This document shows, in pieces, positions 1-9,450 of a stretch of DNA of 64,000 nt. Numbering within the stretch: position 1 is the first letter of the stretch; each line of letters begins with the position of its first letter. Source of the stretch: Gemmatimonadaceae bacterium (GTDB lineage: Bacteria; Gemmatimonadota; Gemmatimonadetes; Gemmatimonadales; Gemmatimonadaceae); assembly GCA_035533755.1 (NCBI GenBank), contig DATLTC010000009.1, forward strand, positions 124,001-188,000. The letters are read 5' to 3'. Made by a program: the position numbers and the translations under genes. The notes below the pieces were generated by a model that saw only the letters and a list, made by a program, of their open reading frames with translations, ran no database searches and was not told where the DNA came from.

Positions 1-2
1 GC

Positions 3-1049
3 GCCGAGTTCGTGGACTTCGGCGACGCGTCGGCCGAAGTCGCGCGGCTGATCGCCATGCCCGAGATCCCCGAAGGGGGATTCCTGGCGCTCAAGGGGCT
101 CCACTTCGAAGGCTCCCTGGCCGGCATCCTCGCGCTCTTCGAACCTCGCAAGATCTTCGGCACGCGCACCATGGAACGCGTCCAGCCCGCGGTGGCGCTG
201 TTCGAACTCGGGTTCGCGCGGTTCCTCGAAGCCGAGGCGCGACACGAGGCCGTGCGCACACTCGAGGACGTCACCCAGCGCGTGCACGGCGAATACGAAC
301 GCAAGCTCGCGACGCTCGAACAACAGCTGCTGCGCGCCACGGGGGAGTTCACGGCCCATGGCGATCAGAGCCGGACGGTATCGCTCGAACGCGAACTCGC
401 GTCGGCGCGCGAAGACGCGCGACGCGCATCGCGCCGCGCGGAGGCCGTCGAGGCAACCATCGGCTCGGCCGTGGAGCAGCTCGAGAAGGCGCACATCGAA
501 TTGCACCGGCGCAGCGAGCAACTGCGGCAGAAGACGCGCACGCTGTACCTGCTCGAACGCGTGCTGGCGCTGGATGCCGCCACCGACAGCCCCCGCGAAC
601 TCGCCGAGGGGTTGCTGTCGCTGGTCGGTGACGACATGAACGCCGAACGCTGCTCGCTGCTGCTGCGCGCGCCGGGCGAGGACGCGCTGTATCTGGCCGC
701 GGCCCGCGGCATCGCGCCCAACGTGGCCGAAGGCAAGCGCGTCTCCATCGGCAGTGGCATTTCCGGACGCGTGGCCGCCACGCGCGAACCGCTGCTGGTG
801 CAGGACGTGGGGGAGGCCCGGGAACATCCGCTGCTCCGCGACGCGTACTACACCACGGGGTCCTTTCTCAGCTTCCCGCTCGTCTATCGCGATACCCTGG
901 TCGGCGTGGTCAACCTCACCAACCGCCGCATGGCCGGCGTGTTCGTGGATGAGGACGTGGAGCGCGTGCGGCTGTTGGGCCTCGTGATCGCGCTCGCCGC
1001 CGCCAACGCTCGGCTGCCCGAGCGGCTCGTGGAGACGATGAGTGTCTAG
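3..1049 (+). CDS. GAF-domain protein with coiled coil (5' partial)
   Basis: The reading frame is open to the left edge, so the true start lies outside; the first GTG in view is at 12. About residues 80-190 are a charged heptad-like coiled coil. About residues 195-335 form a GAF domain: a stretch around MNAERCSLLL, then a glycine-rich IGSGISGRVAATREPLLV segment and a final VVNLTNRR strand are typical of this fold. It is probably a cytoplasmic small-molecule or partner-sensing protein; no output domain is seen in the visible part. It overlaps trpD by 8 nt, so the two are probably cotranscribed. The ligand cannot be told. Confidence 0.75.
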   Translation, partial: AEFVDFGDASAEVARLIAMPEIPEGGFLALKGLHFEGSLAGILALFEPRKIFGTRTMERVQPAVALFELGFARFLEAEARHEAVRTLEDVTQRVHGEYERKLATLEQQLLRATGEFTAHGDQSRTVSLERELASAREDARRASRRAEAVEATIGSAVEQLEKAHIELHRRSEQLRQKTRTLYLLERVLALDAATDSPRELAEGLLSLVGDDMNAERCSLLLRAPGEDALYLAAARGIAPNVAEGKRVSIGSGISGRVAATREPLLVQDVGEAREHPLLRDAYYTTGSFLSFPLVYRDTLVGVVNLTNRRMAGVFVDEDVERVRLLGLVIALAAANARLPERLVETMSV

Positions 1050-2085
1050 CGGCGCGGCCGCCGACCCGCTGCAGGCGGTCATCCGGCGGCTCGCCCTGGC
1101 GGCGCCGCTGGCGCCCGCCGACCTGACGGCAGCGTTCGACCGGATCATGGCGGGCGAGGCGACGGCGGCGCAGCTGGCCGCCGTCCTCGTGGGACTCCGG
1201 GTCAAGGGAGAAACGGCGTCCGAAGTGGCCGCCGTCGTGCGCGCGCTCCAGACGGCCATGGTCCCCCTGCACGCCGACGATCCGGCCTCCCTGGTGGACA
1301 CCTGCGGCACGGGGGGCGGATCGGTCCCGACGTTCAACATCTCCACCGCCGCCGCCCTGCTGGCCGCCGGCGCCGGGGCGCGCATCGCCAAACACGGCAA
1401 CCGGTCGTTCACCACGCAGTGCGGCAGCGCGGACGTGCTCGAAGCGCTGGGGGTGATCATCGACCGCCCGGTGCCGGTCATGGAGCGCGCGCTGCGCGAG
1501 GCCGGCATCGTGTTCATGTTCGCGCCACTGCTGCACCCGGCCATGCGGCACGTGGGGCCGGTGCGCCGCGAACTCGGCATTCCGACCGTCATGAACATCG
1601 TGGGGCCGCTGGCGAATCCGGCGCGCGCCGGCCGCCAGGTGATCGGGGTTGGCGACGCCGACCGGCTGACGCTGCTCGCCGGCGCGCTCGCGGAGTTGGG
1701 CACCGAGCACGCGTTGGTGGTCCACGGAGCGGGCATGGACGAGATCTCGCCGCTGGGGCCCACCCGCGTGCTGGAGGTGCGGCGGGGGCAGGTCACGGAA
1801 TGGACGATCGATCCGGTGGCGCTGGGCTACGGGAGTGCGACGCCCGGGGAGTTGGCCGGCGGCCCGCCGGCGGCCAATGCACACGCCATCCTGAACGTGC
1901 TGGGGGGCAAGGGGCTGCCCGGGGCTACGTCAGCCGTGGTGCTCAACGCCGCCGCCGCGCTCTACGTGGCGGGCAAGGCGGCGTCCTACGAAGCAGGACT
2001 GGAGCTGGCAGAGGCGGCGCTCCGCGCCGGCGCCGGACTCGACGCGCTCGATCGGCTGCGCACCGCCTTTGCCGCCGAAGCCTAG
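1042..2085 (+). CDS. trpD: anthranilate phosphoribosyltransferase
   Basis: 347 residues, the usual family length. It transfers the phosphoribosyl group of PRPP to anthranilate in tryptophan synthesis. The glycine-rich PRPP loop GTGGGSVPTFNIST lies near residue 90, and the KHGNR motif follows near residue 118. The start is a GTG inside the end of the upstream GAF gene. It ends head-on against lexA, the two stop codons sharing a CTAG at about 2082-2085. trpE and trpG are not in the window; the other trp genes resume at 2782 after the lexA interruption. Confidence 0.95.
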   Translation: MSSGAAADPLQAVIRRLALAAPLAPADLTAAFDRIMAGEATAAQLAAVLVGLRVKGETASEVAAVVRALQTAMVPLHADDPASLVDTCGTGGGSVPTFNISTAAALLAAGAGARIAKHGNRSFTTQCGSADVLEALGVIIDRPVPVMERALREAGIVFMFAPLLHPAMRHVGPVRRELGIPTVMNIVGPLANPARAGRQVIGVGDADRLTLLAGALAELGTEHALVVHGAGMDEISPLGPTRVLEVRRGQVTEWTIDPVALGYGSATPGELAGGPPAANAHAILNVLGGKGLPGATSAVVLNAAAALYVAGKAASYEAGLELAEAALRAGAGLDALDRLRTAFAAEA

Positions 2086-2690
2086 TAGCGGCGCATCACC
2101 CCGACCACCACGCCCTGGATACGAATGTCGTTCTCATTGACGTAGATGGGGGCCATGGTCTCGTTGGCCGGCTGCAACCGCACACGTCCGTCCCGCTCGC
2201 GAAAGTACTTCTTGACCGTGGCGGCGGTGCCGTCGATGAGGGCGATGACCGTCTCTCCGTTGTCGGCCCGTGGGCGCTCGTTGACGACCACGAAGTCGCC
2301 GTCCCGGATCTGTTCGTCGATCATCGAATTGCCGCGCACCCGGAGCACGTAGTGGTTCCCGCTCCGCTGCACGAGCGACTCGGGGACGGTGACCGTTTCC
2401 CCGTGGTCCATGGCCTCGATGGGGGTGCCGGCCGCGACCGCGCCCAGGAGCGGCAACTCGATGGCCCGCGCCACGGCGTCGGACGGGAGAATCTCGATGG
2501 CGCGGCTCTCATTGTACGACCGCTTGATGTAGCCCTTGCGCTCCAGATTGCTGAGGTGCTCGTGCACCGTGGCCAGCGAACTGAAGTGGAAGTTCTCCGC
2601 GATTTCCTCGAAACTGGGCGCATACCCGTGGTGCTCGGCATGCGTGGTCAGATAGTTTAGTATTTCGCGTTGGCGTTTCGTGAGCGGCAT
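2082..2690 (-). CDS. lexA: LexA repressor, SOS regulator
   Basis: 202 residues from the ATG at 2690, matching the standard LexA length; the frame is open 41 codons further upstream but that stretch is not LexA-like and would run into the trpC start. The N-terminus (MPLTKRQREILNYL) is the winged helix-turn-helix domain. The C-terminal S24 peptidase part shows the self-cleavage site AVAAGTP, the nucleophile serine in RGNSMID and the general-base lysine in ATVKKY. It represses DNA-repair genes until RecA filaments trigger autocleavage. It is divergent from trpC, and a direct repeat in the shared intergenic region is a candidate operator. Confidence 0.95.
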   Translation of the reverse strand: MPLTKRQREILNYLTTHAEHHGYAPSFEEIAENFHFSSLATVHEHLSNLERKGYIKRSYNESRAIEILPSDAVARAIELPLLGAVAAGTPIEAMDHGETVTVPESLVQRSGNHYVLRVRGNSMIDEQIRDGDFVVVNERPRADNGETVIALIDGTAATVKKYFRERDGRVRLQPANETMAPIYVNENDIRIQGVVVGVMRRY

Positions 2691-2763
2691 GCGGAGCACT
2701 CCGTGTTGCAGCGGTTCGCGGCGGCTGGTGCCACCTGTCCCGAATACCCACCGAAGGCACATT

Positions 2764-2781
2764 AACCGAACAGGAACCGAA
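2764..2781. promoter_or_regulatory. direct repeat AACCGAA-N4-AACCGAA, candidate LexA operator
   Basis: Two exact copies of AACCGAA (2764-2770 and 2775-2781) are separated by CAGG, giving an 11-bp period, about one helical turn. The repeat sits between the divergent lexA and trpC starts and abuts the trpC GTG at 2782. Alphaproteobacterial LexA boxes (GAAC-N7-GAAC) are direct repeats with the same 11-bp period, so a self-regulatory LexA site is a reasonable inference. The AGGAA core of the second copy may also serve as the trpC ribosome-binding site. Confidence 0.4.
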
Positions 2782-3606
2782 GTGCAAGCGTCCACTTCCT
2801 GGACCCCACCCACCGGGACCCTCGGGGCAATCGTCGGAGAGACGACGGAGCGGGTGATGGCGTTGCGGGCCCGCGCCGGCGAACTCCGCCGGGCGCTGGC
2901 TCACGCGCCGGCGCCGGTGCCGTTCGCGGCAGCCCTGCGTGGGGCGCGGCTGGCCGTGATCGCCGAGGTGAAGCGGCGGTCTCCGTCCAGGGGGACGATC
3001 AATGCGGGGCTCGACGCGCCATCCCAGGCCGCCGCATACGCGGCCGGTGGGGCCGCGGCCATCTCGGTGCTCACCGAGCCGACGCACTTCGGCGGATCCA
3101 ACGACGACCTGCGGGCAGTGCGCGATCTGGTGCGGATACCGGTGCTCAAGAAGGACTTCCATCTCGATCCGGTTCAGCTCCTGGAAGCGCGGGTGCTGGG
3201 GGCGTCGGCCGCGCTGCTGATCGCGCGGGCCATCCACCCCGCAGCGCTCGCCGGCCTCGTCGACGAGGCCAGGGGCCTGGGGCTGGAAACCCTGGTGGAG
3301 GTGCGGAGTGAAGCGGAGTTGGAGGGCGCCCTCGCGGCCGGCGCCGGCGTGGTGGGCGTCAACTGCCGGGACCTGCAGACGCTCGAGATGGACGCCCGAG
3401 TGGCGGAGTGGCTGGTGGCGCGGATTCCGCCCGGTGTGATTGCCGTGTGGGAGAGTGGCATCGCGACCCCGGCGGACGTGGAGCATGCCGCCGCATCGGG
3501 GGCGGACGCCGTCCTGGTGGGGTCCGCGGTGTCGGCAGCGAGCGACCCGGCGCAGGCGGTGCGTGCGCTTGCCGCGATCCAGCGAAGGACCGGCATCCGT
3601 GGCTGA
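2782..3606 (+). CDS. trpC: indole-3-glycerol phosphate synthase
   Basis: 274 residues from GTG 2782; this start is preferred because AGGAA lies about 5 nt upstream and the 34 codons before it in frame run through the lexA promoter region and are not conserved. It closes the indole ring from CdRP in tryptophan synthesis. Motifs of the TIM barrel are clear: AEVKRRSPSRG near residue 50, SVLTEPTHFGG, LKKDFHLDPVQ, LVEVR, GVNCRDL and ESGI. The start overlaps or abuts the candidate operator, so this trp block may respond to the same signal as lexA. trpF overlaps its end by 8 nt. Confidence 0.94.
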   Translation: MQASTSWTPPTGTLGAIVGETTERVMALRARAGELRRALAHAPAPVPFAAALRGARLAVIAEVKRRSPSRGTINAGLDAPSQAAAYAAGGAAAISVLTEPTHFGGSNDDLRAVRDLVRIPVLKKDFHLDPVQLLEARVLGASAALLIARAIHPAALAGLVDEARGLGLETLVEVRSEAELEGALAAGAGVVGVNCRDLQTLEMDARVAEWLVARIPPGVIAVWESGIATPADVEHAAASGADAVLVGSAVSAASDPAQAVRALAAIQRRTGIRG

Positions 3607-4252
3607 AATCAAGTTCTGCGGGCTGACGCGCGCCGAGGATGCGGCGGTGGCGGCCGGGCTCGGAGCGGCTTATGTGGGCGTGGTGTTCGCGGGCGGGCCG
3701 CGGCGACAGGACGAGACCTCGGCGAGGGCGGTGTTCGCCGGCGTGCCGCGGGGCGTCGCGCGCGTGGGGGTGTTCGGCCCGGAGAGTCCGGCGGCGATCG
3801 CGGCGCGGGCCGTGGCGCTCGAGCTCACCGCCGTTCAATTGCATGCCGATCCCTCGCCGGCGGCGATCGCCGCCCTCCGGGCGCTGTGGCCGGGCGAGAT
3901 CTGGGCGACGGTCCGCGTGGCCGGGGCGGAACTTCCCCCGGGCGTCGAGGAGTTGTTCGCGGTGGCCGACGCCGTGCTGCTGGATGCCAAGGTGGCCGGC
4001 GGACTTGGGGGGACGGGCGTCGCGCTGCCCTGGGGCGACCTGGCGCGTCAATTGGAGAGCGTGCGGCCCGCGGGACGGCGGCTGGTACTGGCGGGGGGAC
4101 TCCGCCCGGACAACGTTGCGATTGCCATCCGCGCGCTCGACCCCGACGTCGTGGACGTGTCGTCCGGGGTGGAATCGAGTGTCGGCATCAAGGACCCGGC
4201 GCGCATGCGCGCCTTTCGGGACGCGGTGCGTTCTGTCGAGGTGGGACAATGA
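3599..4252 (+). CDS. trpF: phosphoribosylanthranilate isomerase
   Basis: 217 residues from GTG 3599, overlapping trpC by 8 nt. It carries out the Amadori rearrangement of PRA to CdRP. The start EIKFCGLTR contains the conserved catalytic cysteine, [10 protein letters not shown] follows, [14 protein letters not shown] near residue 125 contains the catalytic aspartate, and [10 protein letters not shown] with [14 protein letters not shown] forms the phosphate site. In-frame sequence upstream of 3599 lies inside trpC and was excluded. Its stop overlaps the trpB ATG in an ATGA. Confidence 0.94.
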   Translation: MAEIKFCGLTRAEDAAVAAGLGAAYVGVVFAGGPRRQDETSARAVFAGVPRGVARVGVFGPESPAAIAARAVALELTAVQLHADPSPAAIAALRALWPGEIWATVRVAGAELPPGVEELFAVADAVLLDAKVAGGLGGTGVALPWGDLARQLESVRPAGRRLVLAGGLRPDNVAIAIRALDPDVVDVSSGVESSVGIKDPARMRAFRDAVRSVEVGQ

Positions 4253-5436
4253 GTGTGGAACAGGCGCGTGATCGGTTCGGTGCGTTCGGGGGTCGGTACG
4301 TGCCCGAGACGCTCATTCCGGCGCTCGACGAACTGGAGCAGGCCTACGACGACGCCATGCGCGATCCGGCGTTCCGCGCCGAACTGGACACGATGCTCGC
4401 CGACTACGTGGGGCGGCCGTCGCCGCTCAGCGAGGCGCCGCGCTTCTCGGCGCAAGTGGGGGCGCGGATCCTGCTCAAACGGGAGGACCTGAACCACACC
4501 GGAGCCCACAAGATCAACAACACCGTGGGCCAAGCACTCCTGGCGCGGCGCATGGGCAAGCAACGGATCATCGCCGAGACGGGCGCCGGCCAGCACGGCG
4601 TCGCCACGGCCACGGTGTGCGCCCGGTTCGGGCTCGAGTGCGTGGTGTACATGGGGGAAGAGGACATGCGGCGGCAGTCGCTGAACGTCTACCGCATGCG
4701 GCTCATGGGGGCGCAGGTGGTGCCGGTGTCGAGCGGCACGCGGACGCTGAAGGACGCGACCACGGAGGCCATCCGGGATTGGGTGACCACGGTGCGCACG
4801 AGCCACTACATCATCGGGTCGGTGGTGGGACCGGCCCCATACCCCCGTATGGTGCGCGACTTCCAGGCGGTGATCGGCCGTGAGGCGCGGACGCAGGTGC
4901 TGGCGCGCACTGGGCGGCTGCCGCAGACCGTGGTAGCCTGCGTGGGCGGCGGTTCCAACGCCATCGGAACGTTCCATGCCTTCGTGGACGACGCGGACGT
5001 GGAACTTGTGGGCGTAGAGGCGGCGGGCGAGGGGTTGGACACGGGTCGCCACTCGGCGTCGCTGTCCCGGGGCACCCCGGGGGTGTTGCACGGCACGTTG
5101 AGCTACCTGCTCCAGGACGCGGCCGGGCAGGTGCATCCGGCGCATTCGATATCGGCGGGGCTGGACTATCCGGGGGTGGGGCCCGAGCACGCCTATCTGA
5201 AGGACATCGGGCGGGCGACGTACGAGTCCGTGACCGACGCGCAGGCGCTGCACGGGTTCGAACTGCTGGCCCGGTTGGAGGGCATCATCCCGGCCCTGGA
5301 GTCGGCCCATGCCGTGGCCTGGATCGCCTTGCAGAGGGACCGCTGGCAGGCGGACACCCCGGTCCTGCTCTGCGTGAGCGGGCGGGGTGACAAGGATGTG
5401 GCGCAAGTTATGGAAATGGGTATCTTGGGGTCGTGA
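4249..5436 (+). CDS. trpB: tryptophan synthase beta chain
   Basis: 395 residues from ATG 4249. It is the PLP enzyme joining indole and serine. The start [13 protein letters not shown], the PLP lysine in HTGAHKINN near residue 87, the ETGAGQHG substrate loop and the GGGSNAIG phosphate-binding loop are all present. It overlaps trpF (ATGA) and the downstream HEAT gene (GTGA). Unusually, trpA is not next: two genes of another kind separate the two subunits of the synthase. Confidence 0.96.
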   Translation: MSVEQARDRFGAFGGRYVPETLIPALDELEQAYDDAMRDPAFRAELDTMLADYVGRPSPLSEAPRFSAQVGARILLKREDLNHTGAHKINNTVGQALLARRMGKQRIIAETGAGQHGVATATVCARFGLECVVYMGEEDMRRQSLNVYRMRLMGAQVVPVSSGTRTLKDATTEAIRDWVTTVRTSHYIIGSVVGPAPYPRMVRDFQAVIGREARTQVLARTGRLPQTVVACVGGGSNAIGTFHAFVDDADVELVGVEAAGEGLDTGRHSASLSRGTPGVLHGTLSYLLQDAAGQVHPAHSISAGLDYPGVGPEHAYLKDIGRATYESVTDAQALHGFELLARLEGIIPALESAHAVAWIALQRDRWQADTPVLLCVSGRGDKDVAQVMEMGILGS

Positions 5437-7160
5437 CCTCGCCGAGTCCACGGAACAGCCAGGAACAGGCGGAGCTGCCTGAACTTCCGTTTCCGAGCAC
5501 CTCCATCGAGGAGTTGCTCCGGACGTTCATGAAGGCGCTGCGCGCGCACCAGCTGTATCTGCCGAACAACCCCATCTATAAAAGCGCGATCGATACCGTG
5601 CGGAACGCGTTCGCGCCCGTGTGGGACCAGGCGGACGATCTGGTGTTCACCTTCTCCGAGACGCAGGTGCTCTGGTTCGGGCACCCCGTGATGCAGGAGA
5701 ACACCAAGTCGAGCGACAGCCTGGCATGGCTGTTCTACAAGGACGGAGTGCGCGAGCTGACCCTGGTGAAGGGCTTCGAACAGGACGAGCTGGTACAGCT
5801 GCTCACGATCCTGCAGCGCGTGCGCAAGGCGTCGCCCGACGAGGATGATCTCCTGTCGCTGTTGTGGGAGCACGACTTCGTCAATCTGCGGTATCGGTAC
5901 GTGGACCTCGGCGCGGATTCGGCGGAACCCGTGCACGAGGGCGGCGAGCCGCCCCGACTGCTCACCCCCGGCGAGGTGCGCGACGCGGTGGCCGGGGGAG
6001 GCACGGCAGACGATTCCGCCATGGAAGAGTCGCGGCCCGGCGTGGTGAACATGGCCGACTTCGACGCCACGCTGTACTTCCTGGACGAGAAGGAGATCGA
6101 CTACCTCCAAGGCGAGATCGACCGCGAATACGCCGCCGACCTGCGGCAGACGGTGGCGGCCACGCTGTTCGACATCTTCGAAGCGCAGAGCGATGCCGCG
6201 GTCCGCGGCGAGGTCGCCGATCTTGTCGAGACGATGCTGCTCTACCTGTTGGCGAGCGGAAATCTCCGCAACGTGGCCTATCTGTTGCGCGAAGCCCAGG
6301 CCGCGGCGCAGCGCGGCAAGGACGTGACGCCCGAGCAACGCGACCGTCTGGCGCAGATCCCGGGCCGGCTGAGCCAGCCCGAGCCGCTCGGACAACTCCT
6401 GCAGGCGCTCGACGAATCGGCGGACCTCCCGCCGGTGGACGAGCTCACGGAACTGTTCGAGCAACTGCGGCCGATGGCGCTGGGCACCCTGTTCGCCTGG
6501 CTCGGCCGGTTGCAGAATCCGCGCCTGCGGCCCCTTCTGGAGCAGGCGGCGGGGCGGCTCACCGCGGCCAATACGGCGGAACTGGTGAAGCTGATTCAAT
6601 CGAACGACTACGGGGTGGCGCTCGAAGCCGTGCGCCGGTCTGGCGCGTTGAAGATCCAGGCCGCGGTTGCTCCGCTGGGGCGGGTGATCGCCGCGGCGGA
6701 CCCGGAGCTTCGGTTGGCGTGCGTGCAGGCGCTGGCCGAAATCGGATCGGCGGGCGCTCTGCAGGCGCTGGAGCCGTGGGTGGCGGACGGCGACCGCGAC
6801 ACCCGGGTGGCCGCGGTCCGCACGCTGGCCAGCCGGGGCTACCGGCCGGTGCTGTCGCGCGTGGAGAACGCGGTGAAGGGCAAGGCGCTCCGCGACGCCG
6901 ACCTGACCGAGAAGGTGGCGTTCTTCGAGGCCTACGGCATGCTCGGCGGCGAATCGAGCGTGTCGTTCCTGGACGGCATCCTCAACGGCAAGGGGTTCCT
7001 GGGCCGGCGCGAAGATCCCGAAGTGCGGGCGTGTGCGGCGATGGCGCTGGGCCGCGTGAACACGGACTCGGCTCAGCAGAGCCTGAGGCGTGCATCCGCG
7101 GAGAAGGACGTGGTGGTGCGCAACGCGGTGAGCAAAGCGCTACGCGGAGGGCTCGGTTGA
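5433..7160 (+). CDS. HEAT-repeat protein with N-terminal domain shared with the next gene
   Basis: 575 residues from GTG 5433, overlapping trpB. Residues about 370-575 are alpha-helical HEAT/PBS-lyase-like repeats (for example [35 protein letters not shown]), a protein-protein scaffold. Residues about 28-130 align by eye, almost without gaps, with residues 49-153 of the following HD-GYP protein ([12 protein letters not shown] against [28 protein letters not shown] against GVGALHVTEGATAKQW). This suggests a paired signalling module. No signal peptide or membrane segment is seen. The function is unknown; nothing links it chemically to tryptophan synthesis. Confidence 0.8.
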   Translation: MTSPSPRNSQEQAELPELPFPSTSIEELLRTFMKALRAHQLYLPNNPIYKSAIDTVRNAFAPVWDQADDLVFTFSETQVLWFGHPVMQENTKSSDSLAWLFYKDGVRELTLVKGFEQDELVQLLTILQRVRKASPDEDDLLSLLWEHDFVNLRYRYVDLGADSAEPVHEGGEPPRLLTPGEVRDAVAGGGTADDSAMEESRPGVVNMADFDATLYFLDEKEIDYLQGEIDREYAADLRQTVAATLFDIFEAQSDAAVRGEVADLVETMLLYLLASGNLRNVAYLLREAQAAAQRGKDVTPEQRDRLAQIPGRLSQPEPLGQLLQALDESADLPPVDELTELFEQLRPMALGTLFAWLGRLQNPRLRPLLEQAAGRLTAANTAELVKLIQSNDYGVALEAVRRSGALKIQAAVAPLGRVIAAADPELRLACVQALAEIGSAGALQALEPWVADGDRDTRVAAVRTLASRGYRPVLSRVENAVKGKALRDADLTEKVAFFEAYGMLGGESSVSFLDGILNGKGFLGRREDPEVRACAAMALGRVNTDSAQQSLRRASAEKDVVVRNAVSKALRGGLG

Positions 7161-8680
7161 CACAGGACGATCGGACAGACGCCCCGGCGGCCGCGGCGCG
7201 GTCCACGCAGACGCTTGCCCGCGCCACGATGCAGGTATCGACGGCGGGGGCGGAGGCCGAGCGCCACGACGATTCGTTCGTGCGGCGGGCCGGACGCGAC
7301 CTGGTGCGCAACCTCTACGCCGGCCTGCGCGCCATCAAGCTGTATCCGGTGGAGAACGCGGCGGTGCAGAAGGCGCTCGCCGATCTGACGGCGTGCGCCA
7401 ACGATCTCCTGGCCAAGGAGCAGGAGGTGCAGATCCGGGTGTCGGGCGAGTTCATCTTCGTGAACGCGATCCGCCTGCGCATCGATCTCGACAACTACGC
7501 GAGCTTCAGCCACATCCTGTCGATCTTCCGGGCCGGCGGCGTGGGCGCGCTGCACGTGACCGAGGGCGCCACGGCCAAGCAGTGGATGGTCCTGTTGTCG
7601 CTGCTGCAGTCCCTGACGGGGGAATCGCCGGAACAGCGCCTGGAGACGCTCGTCAGCAAGCTCGCCGCGGCGGGTGTCACGGCGCTGACGCCGGGCCCCC
7701 CCACCGAAGCGGCCAGCGGCGACGTGGAGAAGGCCAAGGAGCGCGCCAAACGCACCTACTCGCAGTCGGTGTCGGTGGCCAAGGACCTGATGACCTCGGT
7801 GCGGCTGGGCAAGAGCCCGAACATCAAGAAGATCAAGCGCGTGGTGCAGAGCATCGTCGACCAGATTCTGAACGAGGAGTCGTCGCTGATCGGCCTGACG
7901 GCCATTCGCGACTACGACGAGTACACGTTCACCCACAGTGTGAACGTGTGCATCTTCTCGGTCTCGATCGGCAAGCGCCTGGGCCTCACCAAACTGCAGT
8001 TGTACGATCTCGGCCTCGCCGCGCTGTTCCACGACATCGGCAAGCAGCGCGTGCCGTCCGAAGTGCTCAACAAGTCCGGCGGCCTCACCGACGACGAGTG
8101 GCGGCTGATCGCATCGCATCCGTGGCTGGGCGTGCTGGCGCTGTTCCAGGTGCGCGGCCAGCAGGAGTTTCCCTACCGGTCGATGGTCGTGGCCATGGAG
8201 CACCACATGAAGACGGATCTCACCGGCTATCCGCGGCCGATCCGTCCGCGCAAGATGAGTATGTTCAGCAAGATCGTCGCCGTGGCGGACGGGTTCGACG
8301 CCGCCACGTCGCGGCGGTCGTACCAGACGACGCCGATGAATCCGGCGCTCGTGATGCAGGAGATGCGGGACAATCCGCGGCGCGGCATGGATCCGGTGCT
8401 GGTCAAGGCGTTCGTGAACCTGACGGGCATCTATCCCGTGGGCACGCTGGTCGTGCTCGACACGTTCGAGTTGGGGGTGGTGCACGCGGTGAACCCGCTG
8501 CAGGACATGCTGTCGCGGCCGATCGTGCGCGTGATCAGTGACCCGATGGGCAATCTGCTCCACCCCGGCGAATTGATGGACCTCGCCGATCGCGATGCGG
8601 ACGGGAATTTCCGCCGCACCATCATCAAGACTGAGAATCCGGAGCGGTACGGTATTCGTGTCGGTGACTATTTCGTCTGA
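7157..8680 (+). CDS. HD-GYP-type phosphodiesterase
   Basis: 507 residues from TTG 7157, which overlaps the previous stop and has GGAGGG just upstream; ATG 7229 is the alternative. The N-terminal domain (about 49-153) is shared with the HEAT protein. The C-terminal half is an HD-GYP domain: HDIGKQRVPSEVL, then HP, EHH, and a GYP in DLTGYPRP. The glutamate of the usual HHE motif is replaced by methionine. HD-GYP proteins usually hydrolyse cyclic di-GMP or cGAMP using a di-iron centre. Lying between trpB and trpA, it is probably translated with them, though its role there is unknown. Confidence 0.88.
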   Translation: MTQDDRTDAPAAAARSTQTLARATMQVSTAGAEAERHDDSFVRRAGRDLVRNLYAGLRAIKLYPVENAAVQKALADLTACANDLLAKEQEVQIRVSGEFIFVNAIRLRIDLDNYASFSHILSIFRAGGVGALHVTEGATAKQWMVLLSLLQSLTGESPEQRLETLVSKLAAAGVTALTPGPPTEAASGDVEKAKERAKRTYSQSVSVAKDLMTSVRLGKSPNIKKIKRVVQSIVDQILNEESSLIGLTAIRDYDEYTFTHSVNVCIFSVSIGKRLGLTKLQLYDLGLAALFHDIGKQRVPSEVLNKSGGLTDDEWRLIASHPWLGVLALFQVRGQQEFPYRSMVVAMEHHMKTDLTGYPRPIRPRKMSMFSKIVAVADGFDAATSRRSYQTTPMNPALVMQEMRDNPRRGMDPVLVKAFVNLTGIYPVGTLVVLDTFELGVVHAVNPLQDMLSRPIVRVISDPMGNLLHPGELMDLADRDADGNFRRTIIKTENPERYGIRVGDYFV

Positions 8681-9449
8681 CGCCATCGCGGCGCGGTTCG
8701 CCGCCCTCAAGTCCTCTGGTCGGAAGGCGTTCGTTCCCTACGTGACGGCGGGCCACCCGGATCGCGCGCGGTCGGTGGCGCTCCTCCAGGGGCTGGCCGG
8801 CGTCGGCGCCGACGTGATCGAGGTGGGCGTGCCGTTCTCCGATCCGCTGGCCGATGGGCCCGTGATCCAGGCCAGCTCGCAGGCGGCGCTCGCGCAGGGG
8901 ATGACCTACGCCCGCGTGCTGGAGGTCATCGCCGAGGCGCGTCTGGCGGTGCCCGTGGTGCTGTTCAGCTATCTCAATCCGATCCTCGCCGCCGGCCCCG
9001 ACGCGCTCGAGCGGGCCGCGCAGGCCGGCGTGCACGGCGTGTTGGTGACCGACCTGCCGGTTGGCGCCGATGCGGAGCGGGAGCGCTGGTTCGGCGAGAG
9101 TCCGCTGGCCTTCATCCGGCTCGTGGCGCCGACCACCCCCGCCGAGCGGATGCGCCAGATCGCCATGCACGGCAGCGGATTCGTGTACGTGATCAGCCGG
9201 CTGGGCGTGACCGGGATGCGGGCCGACCTTCCGCCCGAACTGCCGGCCACGGTGGCGCGGCTCCGGAGCGTCACGTCGCTCCCGATCTGCGTGGGATTCG
9301 GCGTGACGGGACCTGAACAGGCCGCGACGGTGGCGCGGTTGGCCGATGGGGTCGTGGTCGGGAGCGCGATCGTCGAGGCCGCGGGCCGGAGCGTGGACGC
9401 GGCGGTGGCGTTCGCGGCGTCGCTGCGCGCCGCCATCGATTCGGCGTAG
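8658..9449 (+). CDS. trpA: tryptophan synthase alpha chain
   Basis: 263 residues from GTG 8658; GTG 8664 is an equally placed alternative, but a GGAGCGG lies at a better distance from 8658. It splits indole-3-glycerol phosphate into indole for Trp[29 protein letters not shown] (with the catalytic glutamate), LFSYLNPI, and the phosphate loop GFGVTGPEQ are present. It overlaps the HD-GYP gene by about 20 nt, so the trp block remains translationally linked despite the two inserted genes. Confidence 0.95.
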   Translation: MSVTISSDAIAARFAALKSSGRKAFVPYVTAGHPDRARSVALLQGLAGVGADVIEVGVPFSDPLADGPVIQASSQAALAQGMTYARVLEVIAEARLAVPVVLFSYLNPILAAGPDALERAAQAGVHGVLVTDLPVGADAERERWFGESPLAFIRLVAPTTPAERMRQIAMHGSGFVYVISRLGVTGMRADLPPELPATVARLRSVTSLPICVGFGVTGPEQAATVARLADGVVVGSAIVEAAGRSVDAAVAFAASLRAAIDSA

Positions 9450-9450
9450 C

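Noticed and set aside
2691-2813. Longer LexA N-terminus starting at 2813
   Set aside because: The extra 41 residues are not LexA-like and would cover the trpC start and the intergenic repeat.
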